Origin: a virus
Direction: 5' to 3' (one strand)
DNA length: 24,705 nucleotides
IMG/VR virus record: IMGVR_UViG_3300025132_000280
Location: 1 to 24,705 of that record
Part shown: in pieces, positions 16,753 through 23,175 of the stretch
Numbering within the stretch: position 1 is the stretch's first letter
Layout: each line of letters opens with the position of its first letter
Notes under the pieces: model-generated
What the model was told of the DNA's origin: nothing
Seen by the model: only the letters and a program-made list of their open reading frames with translations
The model's database searches: none
Position numbers and translations under genes: made by a program

Positions 16753-17940
16753 ATGTTTTTTCAACTTTTAGACAATAAAATGGATTGTGCCGGTACATAC
16801 ATTGATGGCCAGTTCATTTGGGAGAATATCCCATCCGGTATTTCCAAGACATGGAGCTACTCAGATCATCTACACGGCAGAGACATTGATTATGCTCAAT
16901 TGCTGGTGGCTGGTAAGTCACTCAGCGCTGTTTGCCCACCCCACCTAACCGAGAGGTGGACCGAAGCAAACAAATTGCTTAAGAGCCATTACGGCGCCAT
17001 ACACACATCCCTAATTAATATTGATGATGTATGCTTTTATGATTTGATTCCACAGAAACACCTTCAGCATTACTTCGATGCGAAGAATGAAATCACCAAA
17101 TGGGTTTTCGAGAATGTCGAGAAGCCTGAACACTACGGCTTGCTGAAGAGAGCCCAAGCCGCAGTCAAAGAGTTGAAGCAACACCCAGTGAACCTCAACT
17201 CTTTCGCAGTCTACGTCAGTGGTGCTGACTGTATGAAGGCGAAACAACTTTATGATCAATTCGGCGAGACCACACCATATGTTGATTACGACATTTTTGG
17301 ATCGGTCACAGGTCGATTGACCACAAAGAAAAATTCATTTCCAATTTTGAATCTCAAGAAGGAACTGAAGAAACATGTTCGACCAAACAACGATGCATTT
17401 TTGGAACTTGATTTCAATGCTGCTGAAGTTCGAACAATGCTATCATTGCAAAACCATGAACAACCAGAGGAGGATATACATGAGTGGAACATCAAAAACA
17501 TTTTTAAACAAGATCTTAGCCGAGAAAAAGCTAAAGAAAAATTATTTGCTTGGCTCTATAATGACGAGTCAAACGCAATCAAATCAAGCTTCTACGATCG
17601 GGAGAGCCTTAGAGAAAGATATTATGACGGAGAAAAGGTTCAAACCCCTTTCGGTAGATCAATCGATGCTCCCTTTCGCAAGGCACTCAACTACCTATTG
17701 CAATCGAGTTCCTCGGACAACACCCTTGACCGATTTTGCAAAGTTTCTAACTTTCTTAAGTCAACGAGATCCCATGTTGCTTTCTTTGTTCATGATAGCG
17801 TTATCATCGACCTACACAAAGATGACCGGAGAATGATTCCGGAACTTGTGGAGATGTTCTCAGACACAAGACTTGGGAAGTTCAAAGTAAACTGTTCCAT
17901 TGGGAAGAACCTTGGAACGATGAGAAAATTTTCATGGTAG
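16753..17940 (+). CDS. Compact family-A DNA polymerase, no exonuclease domain
   Basis: A 395-residue DNA polymerase catalytic part, start set by CGGAGG nine bases before ATG. The family-A motifs are present: TGRL at 186-189; motif A LELDFNAAEVR with catalytic D220; an O-helix with R257, K261, F265 and Y269 at exact Klenow spacing; the Q317 region ALNYLLQSS; and motif C FFVHDSVII with D348. Motif C reads HDS instead of the usual HDE, but the two catalytic Asp residues are kept. There is no recognizable 3'-5' exonuclease domain: only about 180 residues precede the motifs. Rhodothermus phage RM378, another distant T4 relative, has polymerase and exonuclease on separate genes, so a separate exonuclease may lie outside this window. 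ATGG overlaps the next gene. Confidence 0.92.
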   Translation: MFFQLLDNKMDCAGTYIDGQFIWENIPSGISKTWSYSDHLHGRDIDYAQLLVAGKSLSAVCPPHLTERWTEANKLLKSHYGAIHTSLINIDDVCFYDLIPQKHLQHYFDAKNEITKWVFENVEKPEHYGLLKRAQAAVKELKQHPVNLNSFAVYVSGADCMKAKQLYDQFGETTPYVDYDIFGSVTGRLTTKKNSFPILNLKKELKKHVRPNNDAFLELDFNAAEVRTMLSLQNHEQPEEDIHEWNIKNIFKQDLSREKAKEKLFAWLYNDESNAIKSSFYDRESLRERYYDGEKVQTPFGRSIDAPFRKALNYLLQSSSSDNTLDRFCKVSNFLKSTRSHVAFFVHDSVIIDLHKDDRRMIPELVEMFSDTRLGKFKVNCSIGKNLGTMRKFSW

Positions 17941-18137
17941 GAGACCTTGTAGTTCTTAAGGAATGTCAAACCACTGGTTATGAAGATGGGATGATCGGCC
18001 TGATCGTGAAGGTTGAGCCCCTTGGGGCACTATATACTATATACTGGATCTTAATGTCGGACGGCATCGAGGTTCCAATGTGGGATAGTGAATTCGAGGT
18101 TATAGATGGAGACGGGAGATTTAGTAATAGTAGTTGA
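17934..18137 (+). CDS. Small GDLV protein, first of three paralogues
   Basis: A 67-residue protein whose ATG overlaps the polymerase stop, with no good ribosome binding site, so probably coupled. The start MVGDLVVL, then MIGLIVKVEPLG, then GIEVPMWDSEFEVI gives an all-beta pattern like small SH3- or KOW-like barrels. The two following genes have the same plan: GDLV near the N-terminus, a Gly-Ile/Val turn and strand, and a Val-Pro or Ile-Pro near the C-terminus. Function unknown. Confidence 0.7.
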   Translation: MVGDLVVLKECQTTGYEDGMIGLIVKVEPLGALYTIYWILMSDGIEVPMWDSEFEVIDGDGRFSNSS

Positions 18138-18324
18138 ATCTCTTCCGGATTGGCACTGGTTAACATACACAACAGGTCACATAGGAATATTTATGAAAGT
18201 AAGAGGTACAACGATAGGTGCAACTGACCCCGTTTGTGAAGTGTTCTTCATTCACACCGAAGAGATATATCCAGTACCATACAGTTTCCTAAGAACCCTG
18301 GGTGCAGTAAATGAAGGCCGGTGA
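18106..18324 (+). CDS. Small GDLV protein, second paralogue
   Basis: A 72-residue protein starting with METGDLVIVVE, overlapping the first paralogue by 32 bases in another frame; GAGG is six bases upstream. It continues GHIGIFMKVRG and EVFFIHTEEIYPVPYSFL, aligning with both neighbours without large gaps except for an insertion after the first strand. Function unknown; small beta-barrel predicted. Confidence 0.72.
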   Translation: METGDLVIVVESLPDWHWLTYTTGHIGIFMKVRGTTIGATDPVCEVFFIHTEEIYPVPYSFLRTLGAVNEGR

Positions 18325-18517
18325 CCTAATCCTGATCGGAAGTTGCCCATGGGATGTTAGATCCATGTTTGGATACAGAAATGGAGACGTCGCAATGGTT
18401 CTAGAAGTATTCCCATATCCATCAGAAATCACCCTACCATCAGTAAGAGTTTTTATTTTTGTCTCAGAAAAAATAGTTACAATACCAATGCTATACGCAG
18501 AAAATTTAGGAGAATAA
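18311..18517 (+). CDS. Small GDLI protein, third paralogue
   Basis: A 68-residue protein beginning MKAGDLILIGS, overlapping its neighbour by 14 bases. It continues with NGDVAMVLEVF and VRVFIFVSEKIVTIPMLY. It ends one base before the start of the tubulin-like gene, whose ribosome binding site (TTAGGAG) lies inside its last codons. Function unknown. Confidence 0.72.
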   Translation: MKAGDLILIGSCPWDVRSMFGYRNGDVAMVLEVFPYPSEITLPSVRVFIFVSEKIVTIPMLYAENLGE

Positions 18518-18518
18518 A

Positions 18519-19355
18519 ATGATTCTAGTAGGACTAGGAGAAGCAGGAAAGAATATTGCAGAACTTTTCAAACCACACACCAAGAATTACAAAATAATAA
18601 TTCTTGACGAAAACGACGGTCTAGATAAAAAAGATTCCGTCGAACAATATGACGAAGAGTCAATTAAATTTAAACAGAGAGGCCTCAAATCTCACGATGA
18701 AGCGATTTTATTTGTTTGTGGGAGTGGTAAGGTAGCCGGAGCGTCTCTGCGCGTCCTAGAGGCTCTGAAGAACTATAAAACAACTGTCTGCTACATCGTT
18801 CCTGACTTGGAATTCTCTAGCAAGATGGAAAGTCGGAGACACAGAGTCCACTTTGGGGTACTACAGGAGTACACCCGCTCGGGTATGTTACACGAGATGA
18901 TTGTTTTGGACAACAAAACACTTCTAGAGGTCGCTGGACACGGAACAGCATCAAACTACTACGAAAAAGTCAATTTTTTTATTTATAGTACAATTCAAAA
19001 CCTGATGTACATGAAGCATGTTGATCCTGTGTTTGGTAAGTTGCATGAGAAGAAAGAAATCTCAAGAATATCAACCATCGCCGTTGGATCACTTGATGCA
19101 GCTGATGAAAAGTTGATGTATGACCTGCAAAACATTACAGAGTCAACTTATATGATGAATGTAGATGAGGAAGATATGGACAACGATCAAAACCTCATTC
19201 CAACTTGTCAACAAATTGTTCGAGAAAACAAAAACAAGGAACGAGACACTTCATTTGCTATATGGCTAACCGATACCGACAACCACCTCTATTCCATGCA
19301 CTATACCCACTTCATACAAGAAGAAAATAAAAATGCTTCCGGGAGTTCCGAATGA
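18519..19355 (+). CDS. Divergent FtsZ/tubulin-like protein
   Basis: A 278-residue protein with a strong TTAGGAG site. Its order of motifs follows FtsZ and tubulin. An N-terminal strand and Gly-rich turn VGLGEAGKNIAE (4-15) corresponds to the first nucleotide loop. KIIILDEND (25-33) is a second strand with an acidic end. LFVCGSGKVAGASLRVLEAL (64-83) matches the tubulin signature GGGTGSG with helix. TVCYIVPDLEFSSKMESRRH (89-108) then HFGVLQEY matches the strand and helix that follow in FtsZ. MIVLDNKTLLE (127-137) matches the IVIPN-x-x-L segment. The signature loop is degenerate (GSGKVAGA). It lacks a typical T7 loop that I can identify, so GTP hydrolysis is uncertain. It may form phage filaments or bind host FtsZ. 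Confidence 0.68.
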   Translation: MILVGLGEAGKNIAELFKPHTKNYKIIILDENDGLDKKDSVEQYDEESIKFKQRGLKSHDEAILFVCGSGKVAGASLRVLEALKNYKTTVCYIVPDLEFSSKMESRRHRVHFGVLQEYTRSGMLHEMIVLDNKTLLEVAGHGTASNYYEKVNFFIYSTIQNLMYMKHVDPVFGKLHEKKEISRISTIAVGSLDAADEKLMYDLQNITESTYMMNVDEEDMDNDQNLIPTCQQIVRENKNKERDTSFAIWLTDTDNHLYSMHYTHFIQEENKNASGSSE

Positions 19356-19576
19356 TAGTTACTATAGACAGGGAGTTCGCTATGGATAGAATGAAAATTA
19401 AATCTGAAATAAACAAGTTGCTGAGTATTGAAGAAGGCATCCTTCTCAAACTCACATATGAGTCAAGTCATTGTTCCGAAGAGCAACTAAGGTATGTATC
19501 TAAAAAGATTTTTGAAATAAGCGATATGATACTCAGATTAAAGAGGGCATTGCTCGAGTTTGATAATGAAAGGTGA
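19352..19576 (+). CDS. Small helical protein of unknown function
   Basis: A 74-residue protein whose ATG overlaps the tubulin-like gene's stop (ATGATAG), suggesting coupled translation. After a short N-terminal strand (MIVTIDREF) it is predicted all-helical: KIKSEINKLLSIEEGILLKL, then YVSKKIFEISDMILRLKRAL, a possible helical hairpin or coiled coil. Small, coupled and helical, it could be a partner of the tubulin-like protein, but this is only context. An internal ATG at 19383 or 19392 might also serve as start. No homologue recognised. Confidence 0.62.
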   Translation: MIVTIDREFAMDRMKIKSEINKLLSIEEGILLKLTYESSHCSEEQLRYVSKKIFEISDMILRLKRALLEFDNER

Positions 19577-19733
19577 TCAAATTGAAGTCGTAGACCGACT
19601 TGGACAGATTGTTAGAATCATTTTCACTGTCTTCTCTCGAACAACAACTGTGCTCTTTTTTGACGGAACTCGAACAACCGTCGATCTCAACGACTATGTT
19701 TGGGATGAAGAAAAAAAAGTTTGGAAAAAGTAG
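19566..19733 (+). CDS. Short beta-rich protein closing the polymerase operon
   Basis: A 55-residue reading frame, ATG overlapping the previous gene's end by 11 bases. The product begins MKGDQIEVVD, continues with IVRIIFTVF and TTTVLFFDGTRTTVDLNDYV, and ends WDEEKKVWKK. The GD near the N-terminus and the strand pattern recall the GDLV paralogues upstream, but the resemblance is weak. It ends nine bases before promoter E2. Coding status rests on coupling, good length for the gap and protein-like composition. Confidence 0.58.
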   Translation: MKGDQIEVVDRLGQIVRIIFTVFSRTTTVLFFDGTRTTVDLNDYVWDEEKKVWKK

Positions 19734-19742
19734 CCATTTAAC

Positions 19743-19771
19743 TTGACAACCCCTTTTGGATATGTTATAAT
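19743..19771 (+). promoter_or_regulatory. Early sigma-70-type promoter E2
   Basis: TTGACA (19743-19748), 17 bases, then a perfect TATAAT (19766-19771), with TGT before the -10 making an extended -10. It drives the 25-residue peptide and the DUF262-like gene. Confidence 0.92.
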
Positions 19772-19799
19772 AATAGTATAAAGAAAAAGGAGTTACACA

Positions 19800-19877
19800 A
19801 TGGAACTTGTTCTTGGAACTACAATCTTCATATTTGGCTTTACCTGGTTTTGGTATTGGCTTAATGAAAGATTGTAG
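19800..19877 (+). CDS. 25-residue membrane micropeptide
   Basis: A short frame with a consensus AAAGGAG ribosome binding site eight bases before ATG, and first behind promoter E2. The product starts MELVLGTTIFIFGFTWFWYW and ends LNERL: one hydrophobic, aromatic-rich helix of about 18 residues with a charged C-terminus, fitting a single-pass inner-membrane peptide. Strong signals for both transcription and translation support it. It could instead be a leader peptide for the gene downstream. Confidence 0.55.
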   Translation: MELVLGTTIFIFGFTWFWYWLNERL

Positions 19878-19921
19878 AGAAACATTTTATTAAACATAAG
19901 TTTGATAATAAAACCTACTGG

Positions 19922-19946
19922 TGTGATTTAACGTTTATGAATCACA
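19922..19946 (+). other. Inverted repeat before the DUF262-like gene
   Basis: TGTGATT (19922-19928) pairs with AATCACA (19940-19946) around an 11-base AT-rich spacer, in the 110-base gap before the DUF262-like gene. It is 42 bases before the ATG and outside the ribosome binding site. It could be a protein-binding site or an RNA hairpin in the leader. No T tract follows, so it is not a terminator. Confidence 0.4.
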
Positions 19947-19987
19947 TTGGTGTTAATTGCAAATAAAAATTAATTTAGGAGATTATT

Positions 19988-21169
19988 ATGGATTTTAAAG
20001 CAAAGCAATTTATTGACTTCGAGTCACACAAAATATTTATCGACCGTGCCTTTCAAAGAAAAGCATGTTGGGAAGATAAAACATGTAGAGAGTTTATTCT
20101 CTCCGCCAATAAAGGCCGAGCACCTTACCCGATCATTGTAGCCGATGTTTCATCGGGCTTGTCTTATTCTCAAGCCGAAGATGACGCTGTATCTACTGAG
20201 CAATATGAAAAAATTGTAATGTTTAGAAAGGATTGGATCTCGCTTGATGGACAAAATCGCGTCGAAGCATTCAAGCGACTATTCAGTGATGGCTTGGAAA
20301 TTACAGGTGTATTCATTGATGCTGATGGCTGTAGCGTTGGAGTAAAGAACAAAAAATTTAGTGCCCTGCCGCTAAGACTTCAGGATGCTCTTAAGGATTG
20401 TACAATTTCGGTGACTGTTATGAAAAACTGTCTCTATTCAGAACTTCACGACATTTTTGTAAACATCAACTCAGGTGAACCTTTAAATTCGCAAGAGAAA
20501 CGTAATGCTATCAACACTCCAATCTCGTCTATTATTCGAGATCATGCTGATAGGGTTCAAATTTCTGAAATGTTCTCTAAAATGAGCATGTCGACGGCTT
20601 CGTGGTTTAAAAGATCTATTGATGCAGAGTGGGTGGCGATGATGTATATTTGCACTTTGCAAGATTATGAAACAAGCGCACATTCAACAGACATTGACAG
20701 TTTTTATAAGATTGGGAAGGGAAAGTTCTTTAAAGATGTTCCTCAATACTCGAGAGCTGCAAGGTCGAGATTTAGTAAGATAATCAATTTGCTAGCAAAC
20801 GTAGTTAATAACTACAAGCCGCCTAAAAATTCGCTATCCCAACAGGCATTTTGGGGGATGCTACTAGTTTGTGAACACATAATTGATAACAACCTAGAAA
20901 TCAGTGATTACCAGTCTTTGGCTTCGCTGATTGTAGAGATCAATACAAAACTTTCAGTAGAGTCTAGTATACAATTCAGTAGCGATATGACCAAAGCTGA
21001 GAAACTAGGAGATAAACTCCCAAGCAAAGCAAGTTATTACTTTTACATCCGAGGTGTCTGTAAAGACAAGAACCAAAGAAGCCACAGAAGAAAGGCTTTG
21101 ATCCCTGCTGTTACATCATTGGACAAATTTAAAGACTTACTCGACCTCTCAGAAGAAGAAGTAGCCTAA
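19988..21169 (+). CDS. DUF262-like protein (ParB/GmrS-type fold)
   Basis: A 393-residue protein with TTAGGAG before ATG. Residues 19-48 (DRAFQRKACWEDKTCREFIL, then GRAPYPIIVA) and the motif WISLDGQNRVEAFKRLF (about 83-99) match the DUF262/ParB-like fold, in which D-G-Q-x-R is the signature. LHDIFVNINSGEPLNSQEKR (about 153-172) matches the family's second block, where F-x-x-I/L-N-x-G-x-P-L-x-x-x-E-x-x-N is usual. The C-terminal half is helical and unassigned. DUF262 is the N-terminal domain of the GmrSD/BrxU-type modified-DNA restriction enzymes, but no HNH nuclease motif is seen here. It could act on nucleotides or DNA early in infection, possibly against host functions. Terminator follows. 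Confidence 0.8.
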   Translation: MDFKAKQFIDFESHKIFIDRAFQRKACWEDKTCREFILSANKGRAPYPIIVADVSSGLSYSQAEDDAVSTEQYEKIVMFRKDWISLDGQNRVEAFKRLFSDGLEITGVFIDADGCSVGVKNKKFSALPLRLQDALKDCTISVTVMKNCLYSELHDIFVNINSGEPLNSQEKRNAINTPISSIIRDHADRVQISEMFSKMSMSTASWFKRSIDAEWVAMMYICTLQDYETSAHSTDIDSFYKIGKGKFFKDVPQYSRAARSRFSKIINLLANVVNNYKPPKNSLSQQAFWGMLLVCEHIIDNNLEISDYQSLASLIVEINTKLSVESSIQFSSDMTKAEKLGDKLPSKASYYFYIRGVCKDKNQRSHRRKALIPAVTSLDKFKDLLDLSEEEVA

Positions 21170-21180
21170 TAAATGCTCGT

Positions 21181-21216
21181 TTCATGGGAGCAATAAAGTC
21201 TCCCATGAACTTTTTT
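21181..21216 (+). terminator. Intrinsic terminator after DUF262-like gene
   Basis: TTCATGGGAG (21181-21190) pairs perfectly with CTCCCATGAA (21200-21209), ten pairs around a nine-base loop, followed by C and six T. It ends the E2 unit and lies just before promoter E3. Confidence 0.94.
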
Positions 21217-21238
21217 CAAAAAAACTTTATAAAAATAC

Positions 21239-21267
21239 TTGACAAGGTATCAAAACTATGTTATAAT
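21239..21267 (+). promoter_or_regulatory. Early sigma-70-type promoter E3
   Basis: TTGACA (21239-21244), 17 bases, then perfect TATAAT (21262-21267) with TGT before it. The A-rich region just upstream (ending AAAAATAC) is nearly the same as at E1. Confidence 0.93.
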
Positions 21268-21298
21268 ATAATAGTCAAACAACATTCTTGGAGGAATT

Positions 21299-21556
21299 AT
21301 GACAAACACAAATACTATGACCGTATATACTGCAACTTTTACTACTCAACGCGGAGAGCAACGAGTAATGAATTTCATTCGACCATCTGAAGCACCAAAA
21401 GATGTGTTTCCAACTTACTTTCGAACTCGAAACCTGCAGCCGGGCTATGAAACTGTATGGGATATTGATCGTCAACAATACCGAACATTCAATAATAACA
21501 CCGTGATCGGATCTGTTGTTTCAAACAGCCGAAACGTAATGATTGAATTATTCTAA
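21299..21556 (+). CDS. 85-residue SH3-like phage protein (WYL_2/DUF2693-like)
   Basis: An 85-residue protein, single gene between its own promoter and terminator, with a strong GGAGG six bases from ATG. The pattern VYTATFTTQRGEQRVMNFIR, then NLQPGYETVWDIDRQQYRTF, then NNNTVIGSV resembles the small phage family I recall as DUF2693 (WYL_2, Sm/SH3-like beta barrel): a strand, 'G-x-x-R-x-M-x-F-I/V-R', then 'E-x-V-W-D-x-D'. The family has no assigned function. A dedicated strong promoter and ribosome binding site suggest high expression early in infection. Confidence 0.8.
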   Translation: MTNTNTMTVYTATFTTQRGEQRVMNFIRPSEAPKDVFPTYFRTRNLQPGYETVWDIDRQQYRTFNNNTVIGSVVSNSRNVMIELF

Positions 21557-21577
21557 GTACCTTACGTTAGAAAGGCT

Positions 21578-21607
21578 TGCGCCCTGCCTGAAAAGGGCGC
21601 ACTTTTT
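21578..21607 (+). terminator. Intrinsic terminator after 85-residue gene
   Basis: TGCGCCCT (21578-21585) pairs with AGGGCGCA (21594-21601), eight pairs around an eight-base loop, followed by CTTTTT. It closes the E3 unit. Confidence 0.93.
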
Positions 21608-21660
21608 ACAAAAACTCAAAATCCTCGAAATTTTTTTTTGACCTTTTTTTGAGATTCTAC

Positions 21661-21689
21661 TTGACAAACCATTTTGAATATGTTATAAT
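21661..21689 (+). promoter_or_regulatory. Early sigma-70-type promoter E4 (gene 32)
   Basis: TTGACA (21661-21666), 17 bases, then perfect TATAAT (21684-21689) with TGT before it. It drives gene 32 from about 95 bases upstream, giving an unusually long leader for this phage. Confidence 0.93.
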
Positions 21690-21716
21690 ATTATATAACG
21701 AAACGACTTTAAACGG

Positions 21717-21750
21717 GGACGGGATGAAAAACTAGCCTGTCCACCTTAGT
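21717..21750 (+). promoter_or_regulatory. Gene 32 leader hairpin, possible pseudoknot
   Basis: GGACGGG (21717-21723) pairs with CCTGTCC (21736-21742), seven pairs with one G-T. The last loop bases ACTAG (21731-21735) can pair with TTAGT (21746-21750) just after the stem, giving an H-type pseudoknot. It ends about 40 bases before the gene 32 ATG, and the rest of the leader is A-rich and unstructured. T4 gene 32 mRNA has a pseudoknot at about -67 to -40 that nucleates gp32 binding for translational autoregulation, so an analogous role is inferred. The 3-base connecting loop across a 7-pair stem is tight, and only a hairpin may form. Confidence 0.5.
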
Positions 21751-21789
21751 GATAACACACAAAAAAATAACCAAACTTAGGAGTAAATT

Positions 21790-22563
21790 ATGGCTATTAA
21801 TATTGAAGCAATGCGAGCGAAGCTCGAACAATCAAAGAACGGAAAGAAGGCATCTGGTAAGAATTCTACCATGTGGAAGCCCCAAGCTGGAGCACAACAC
21901 ATCCGAATCCTCCCCACAGCAGATGGCGACCCGTTCCGTGAATTCCACTTTCACTACAATGTAGGAAAGAACCCTGGAATCTACTGCAACAAGCGAAATG
22001 ATGGTGGCGAATGCCCTATCTGTGACTTCGCATCAAAACTTTGGCGAGAAGGTACTGAAACTGACGATCAAAACCTCAAAAACGAAGCTAAAAAATTGTT
22101 CGCCCGAAAGCGATACTATTCACCAGTACTGGTTCGTGGAAATGAATCACAAGGTGTAAAAATCTGGGCTTATGGAAAGACCGCATATGAAACTTTGCTG
22201 GGCTACGTGCTTGATCCTGACTATGGAGATATCACCGACCCTCAAACAGGGACAGACATCAAGTTAACTTACACACTTGCATCTGGACCCGGCGCTTTCC
22301 CTAAAACCGGCCTACAACCTCGTCGTCGCCCATCAATCTTGTGCGATGATAGTGTTGGAAACTGTGAGGAGTTACTTGACTCTGTACCAGTTATCGACAA
22401 CCTGTTTGATGTTAAAACAGTTGATGAAGTACGGGCTCTGCTGGATGGTTACCTGTCCTCCGACTCTTCAGCAGAATCCTCGTCTAACGAGACTCAACGT
22501 GGAAAACCTCAAACAGGTCAGGATGTAGACAAAGCTTTCGCAGCGTTCATGAATGATGAATAA
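21790..22563 (+). CDS. 32: Single-stranded DNA-binding protein gp32
   Basis: A 257-residue gp32 with TTAGGAG upstream of ATG. The zinc site is intact: H53-x12-C66-x8-C75-x2-C78 (around YCNKRNDGGECPICDFASKL), matching T4's His-Cys3 arrangement. The N-terminal part has basic residues (KLEQSKNGKKASGKN) for cooperative self-interaction. The core has aromatic strands (FHFHYN, RYYSPVL, IWAYGKTAYETLLGY). The C-terminus is Ser/Asp/Glu-rich and ends in an acidic DKAFAAFMNDE, as expected for the protein-interaction tail. Known role: coats single-stranded DNA in replication, recombination and repair, and represses its own mRNA translation. It is shorter than T4 gp32 (301). A strong terminator follows. 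Confidence 0.97.
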   Translation: MAINIEAMRAKLEQSKNGKKASGKNSTMWKPQAGAQHIRILPTADGDPFREFHFHYNVGKNPGIYCNKRNDGGECPICDFASKLWREGTETDDQNLKNEAKKLFARKRYYSPVLVRGNESQGVKIWAYGKTAYETLLGYVLDPDYGDITDPQTGTDIKLTYTLASGPGAFPKTGLQPRRRPSILCDDSVGNCEELLDSVPVIDNLFDVKTVDEVRALLDGYLSSDSSAESSSNETQRGKPQTGQDVDKAFAAFMNDE

Positions 22564-22592
22564 GTCGTAGACCTCCTGTGTTGTAGGGAATT

Positions 22593-22629
22593 GCCGCCCG
22601 CCCTTGGTTATCAAAAGGGGCGGCTTTTT
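22593..22629 (+). terminator. Intrinsic terminator after gene 32
   Basis: GCCGCCC (22593-22599) pairs with GGGCGGC (22618-22624), followed by TTTTTA. The stem is fully G/C. There is no recognisable promoter between it and the next gene (22645), so OMP, lipoprotein and uvsX depend on read-through, or on a promoter class not recognised here. Confidence 0.93.
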
Positions 22630-22644
22630 ATTAAGGAGACAATA

Positions 22645-23175
22645 ATGTTTAAAAAGATTTTAACATGTATGGCGATGGGTTTAGGCCTATCACTACCAGC
22701 ACAAGCAGATGATCACGCAATCGGCGGAAACAATGAAAACACCGAAATGGAATGGAACCACAGAAAAGGAATGAGACTTGGATGGGTTTATCTAAACAAC
22801 GGAGAAGAACATGAGAGGTTAAAATCCCCACACATGTTTACGATGGGTTATGAAATCCAATCAGTTATGGATGGTGGCTCATGGTTGGACCTACTTTTCA
22901 TTCAAAACGTACTTGTTAGTGGTTTAGACCAAAGCGTCTTGTTACCTTCCGCTAGCAGCTTAGTCGGCTTTGAAATCAACGACACTTTGCAGTTGGCTGT
23001 AGGTGGAAACGTGACTGTTGTAGATCCAGCCAATCAAGGAAATCTTGTTCATTTGGTTGCCGCAGCGGGCGCAACTTTTGATGCGGGAATCTTTAGTGTT
23101 CCAGTACACATCATTTATATTCCAGACATTAATGGCTATTACCGCGTAGCAGCCACAACTGGAGTGAACTGGTAG
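22645..23175 (+). CDS. Secreted outer-membrane-like protein
   Basis: A 176-residue protein starting at ATG 22645 behind AAGGAG; an in-frame ATG at 22591 lies in the terminator and is rejected. The first 21 residues are a good signal peptide: MFKKI, hydrophobic core, then LPAQA before DD. The mature part alternates hydrophobic and polar residues in short strands (for example WLDLLFIQNVLV, LQLAVGGNVTVV, VHLVAAAGATF, VPVHIIYI) and ends VAATTGVNW, an aromatic C-terminus as in outer-membrane beta-barrels. This suggests a small phage-encoded outer-membrane barrel that would change the host surface, for example blocking superinfection. Placement between gp32 and uvsX is unusual. No homologue recognised. 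Confidence 0.78.
   Translation: MFKKILTCMAMGLGLSLPAQADDHAIGGNNENTEMEWNHRKGMRLGWVYLNNGEEHERLKSPHMFTMGYEIQSVMDGGSWLDLLFIQNVLVSGLDQSVLLPSASSLVGFEINDTLQLAVGGNVTVVDPANQGNLVHLVAAAGATFDAGIFSVPVHIIYIPDINGYYRVAATTGVNW

Noticed and set aside
21184-21390. 68-residue ORF on the + strand after the DUF262-like gene
   Set aside because: It begins in a terminator stem, runs through promoter E3 and ends inside the 85-residue gene in another frame.
21616-21655. Second hairpin CTCAAAA/TTTTGAG between terminator and promoter E4
   Set aside because: AT-rich with a loop of over twenty bases, and close to poly-T tracts; too weak to call.
22591-22644. Earlier in-frame ATG for the outer-membrane-like protein
   Set aside because: It lies on the edge of the gene 32 terminator stem without a ribosome binding site, and would place 18 residues in front of a clean signal peptide. 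ATG 22645 has AAGGAG.
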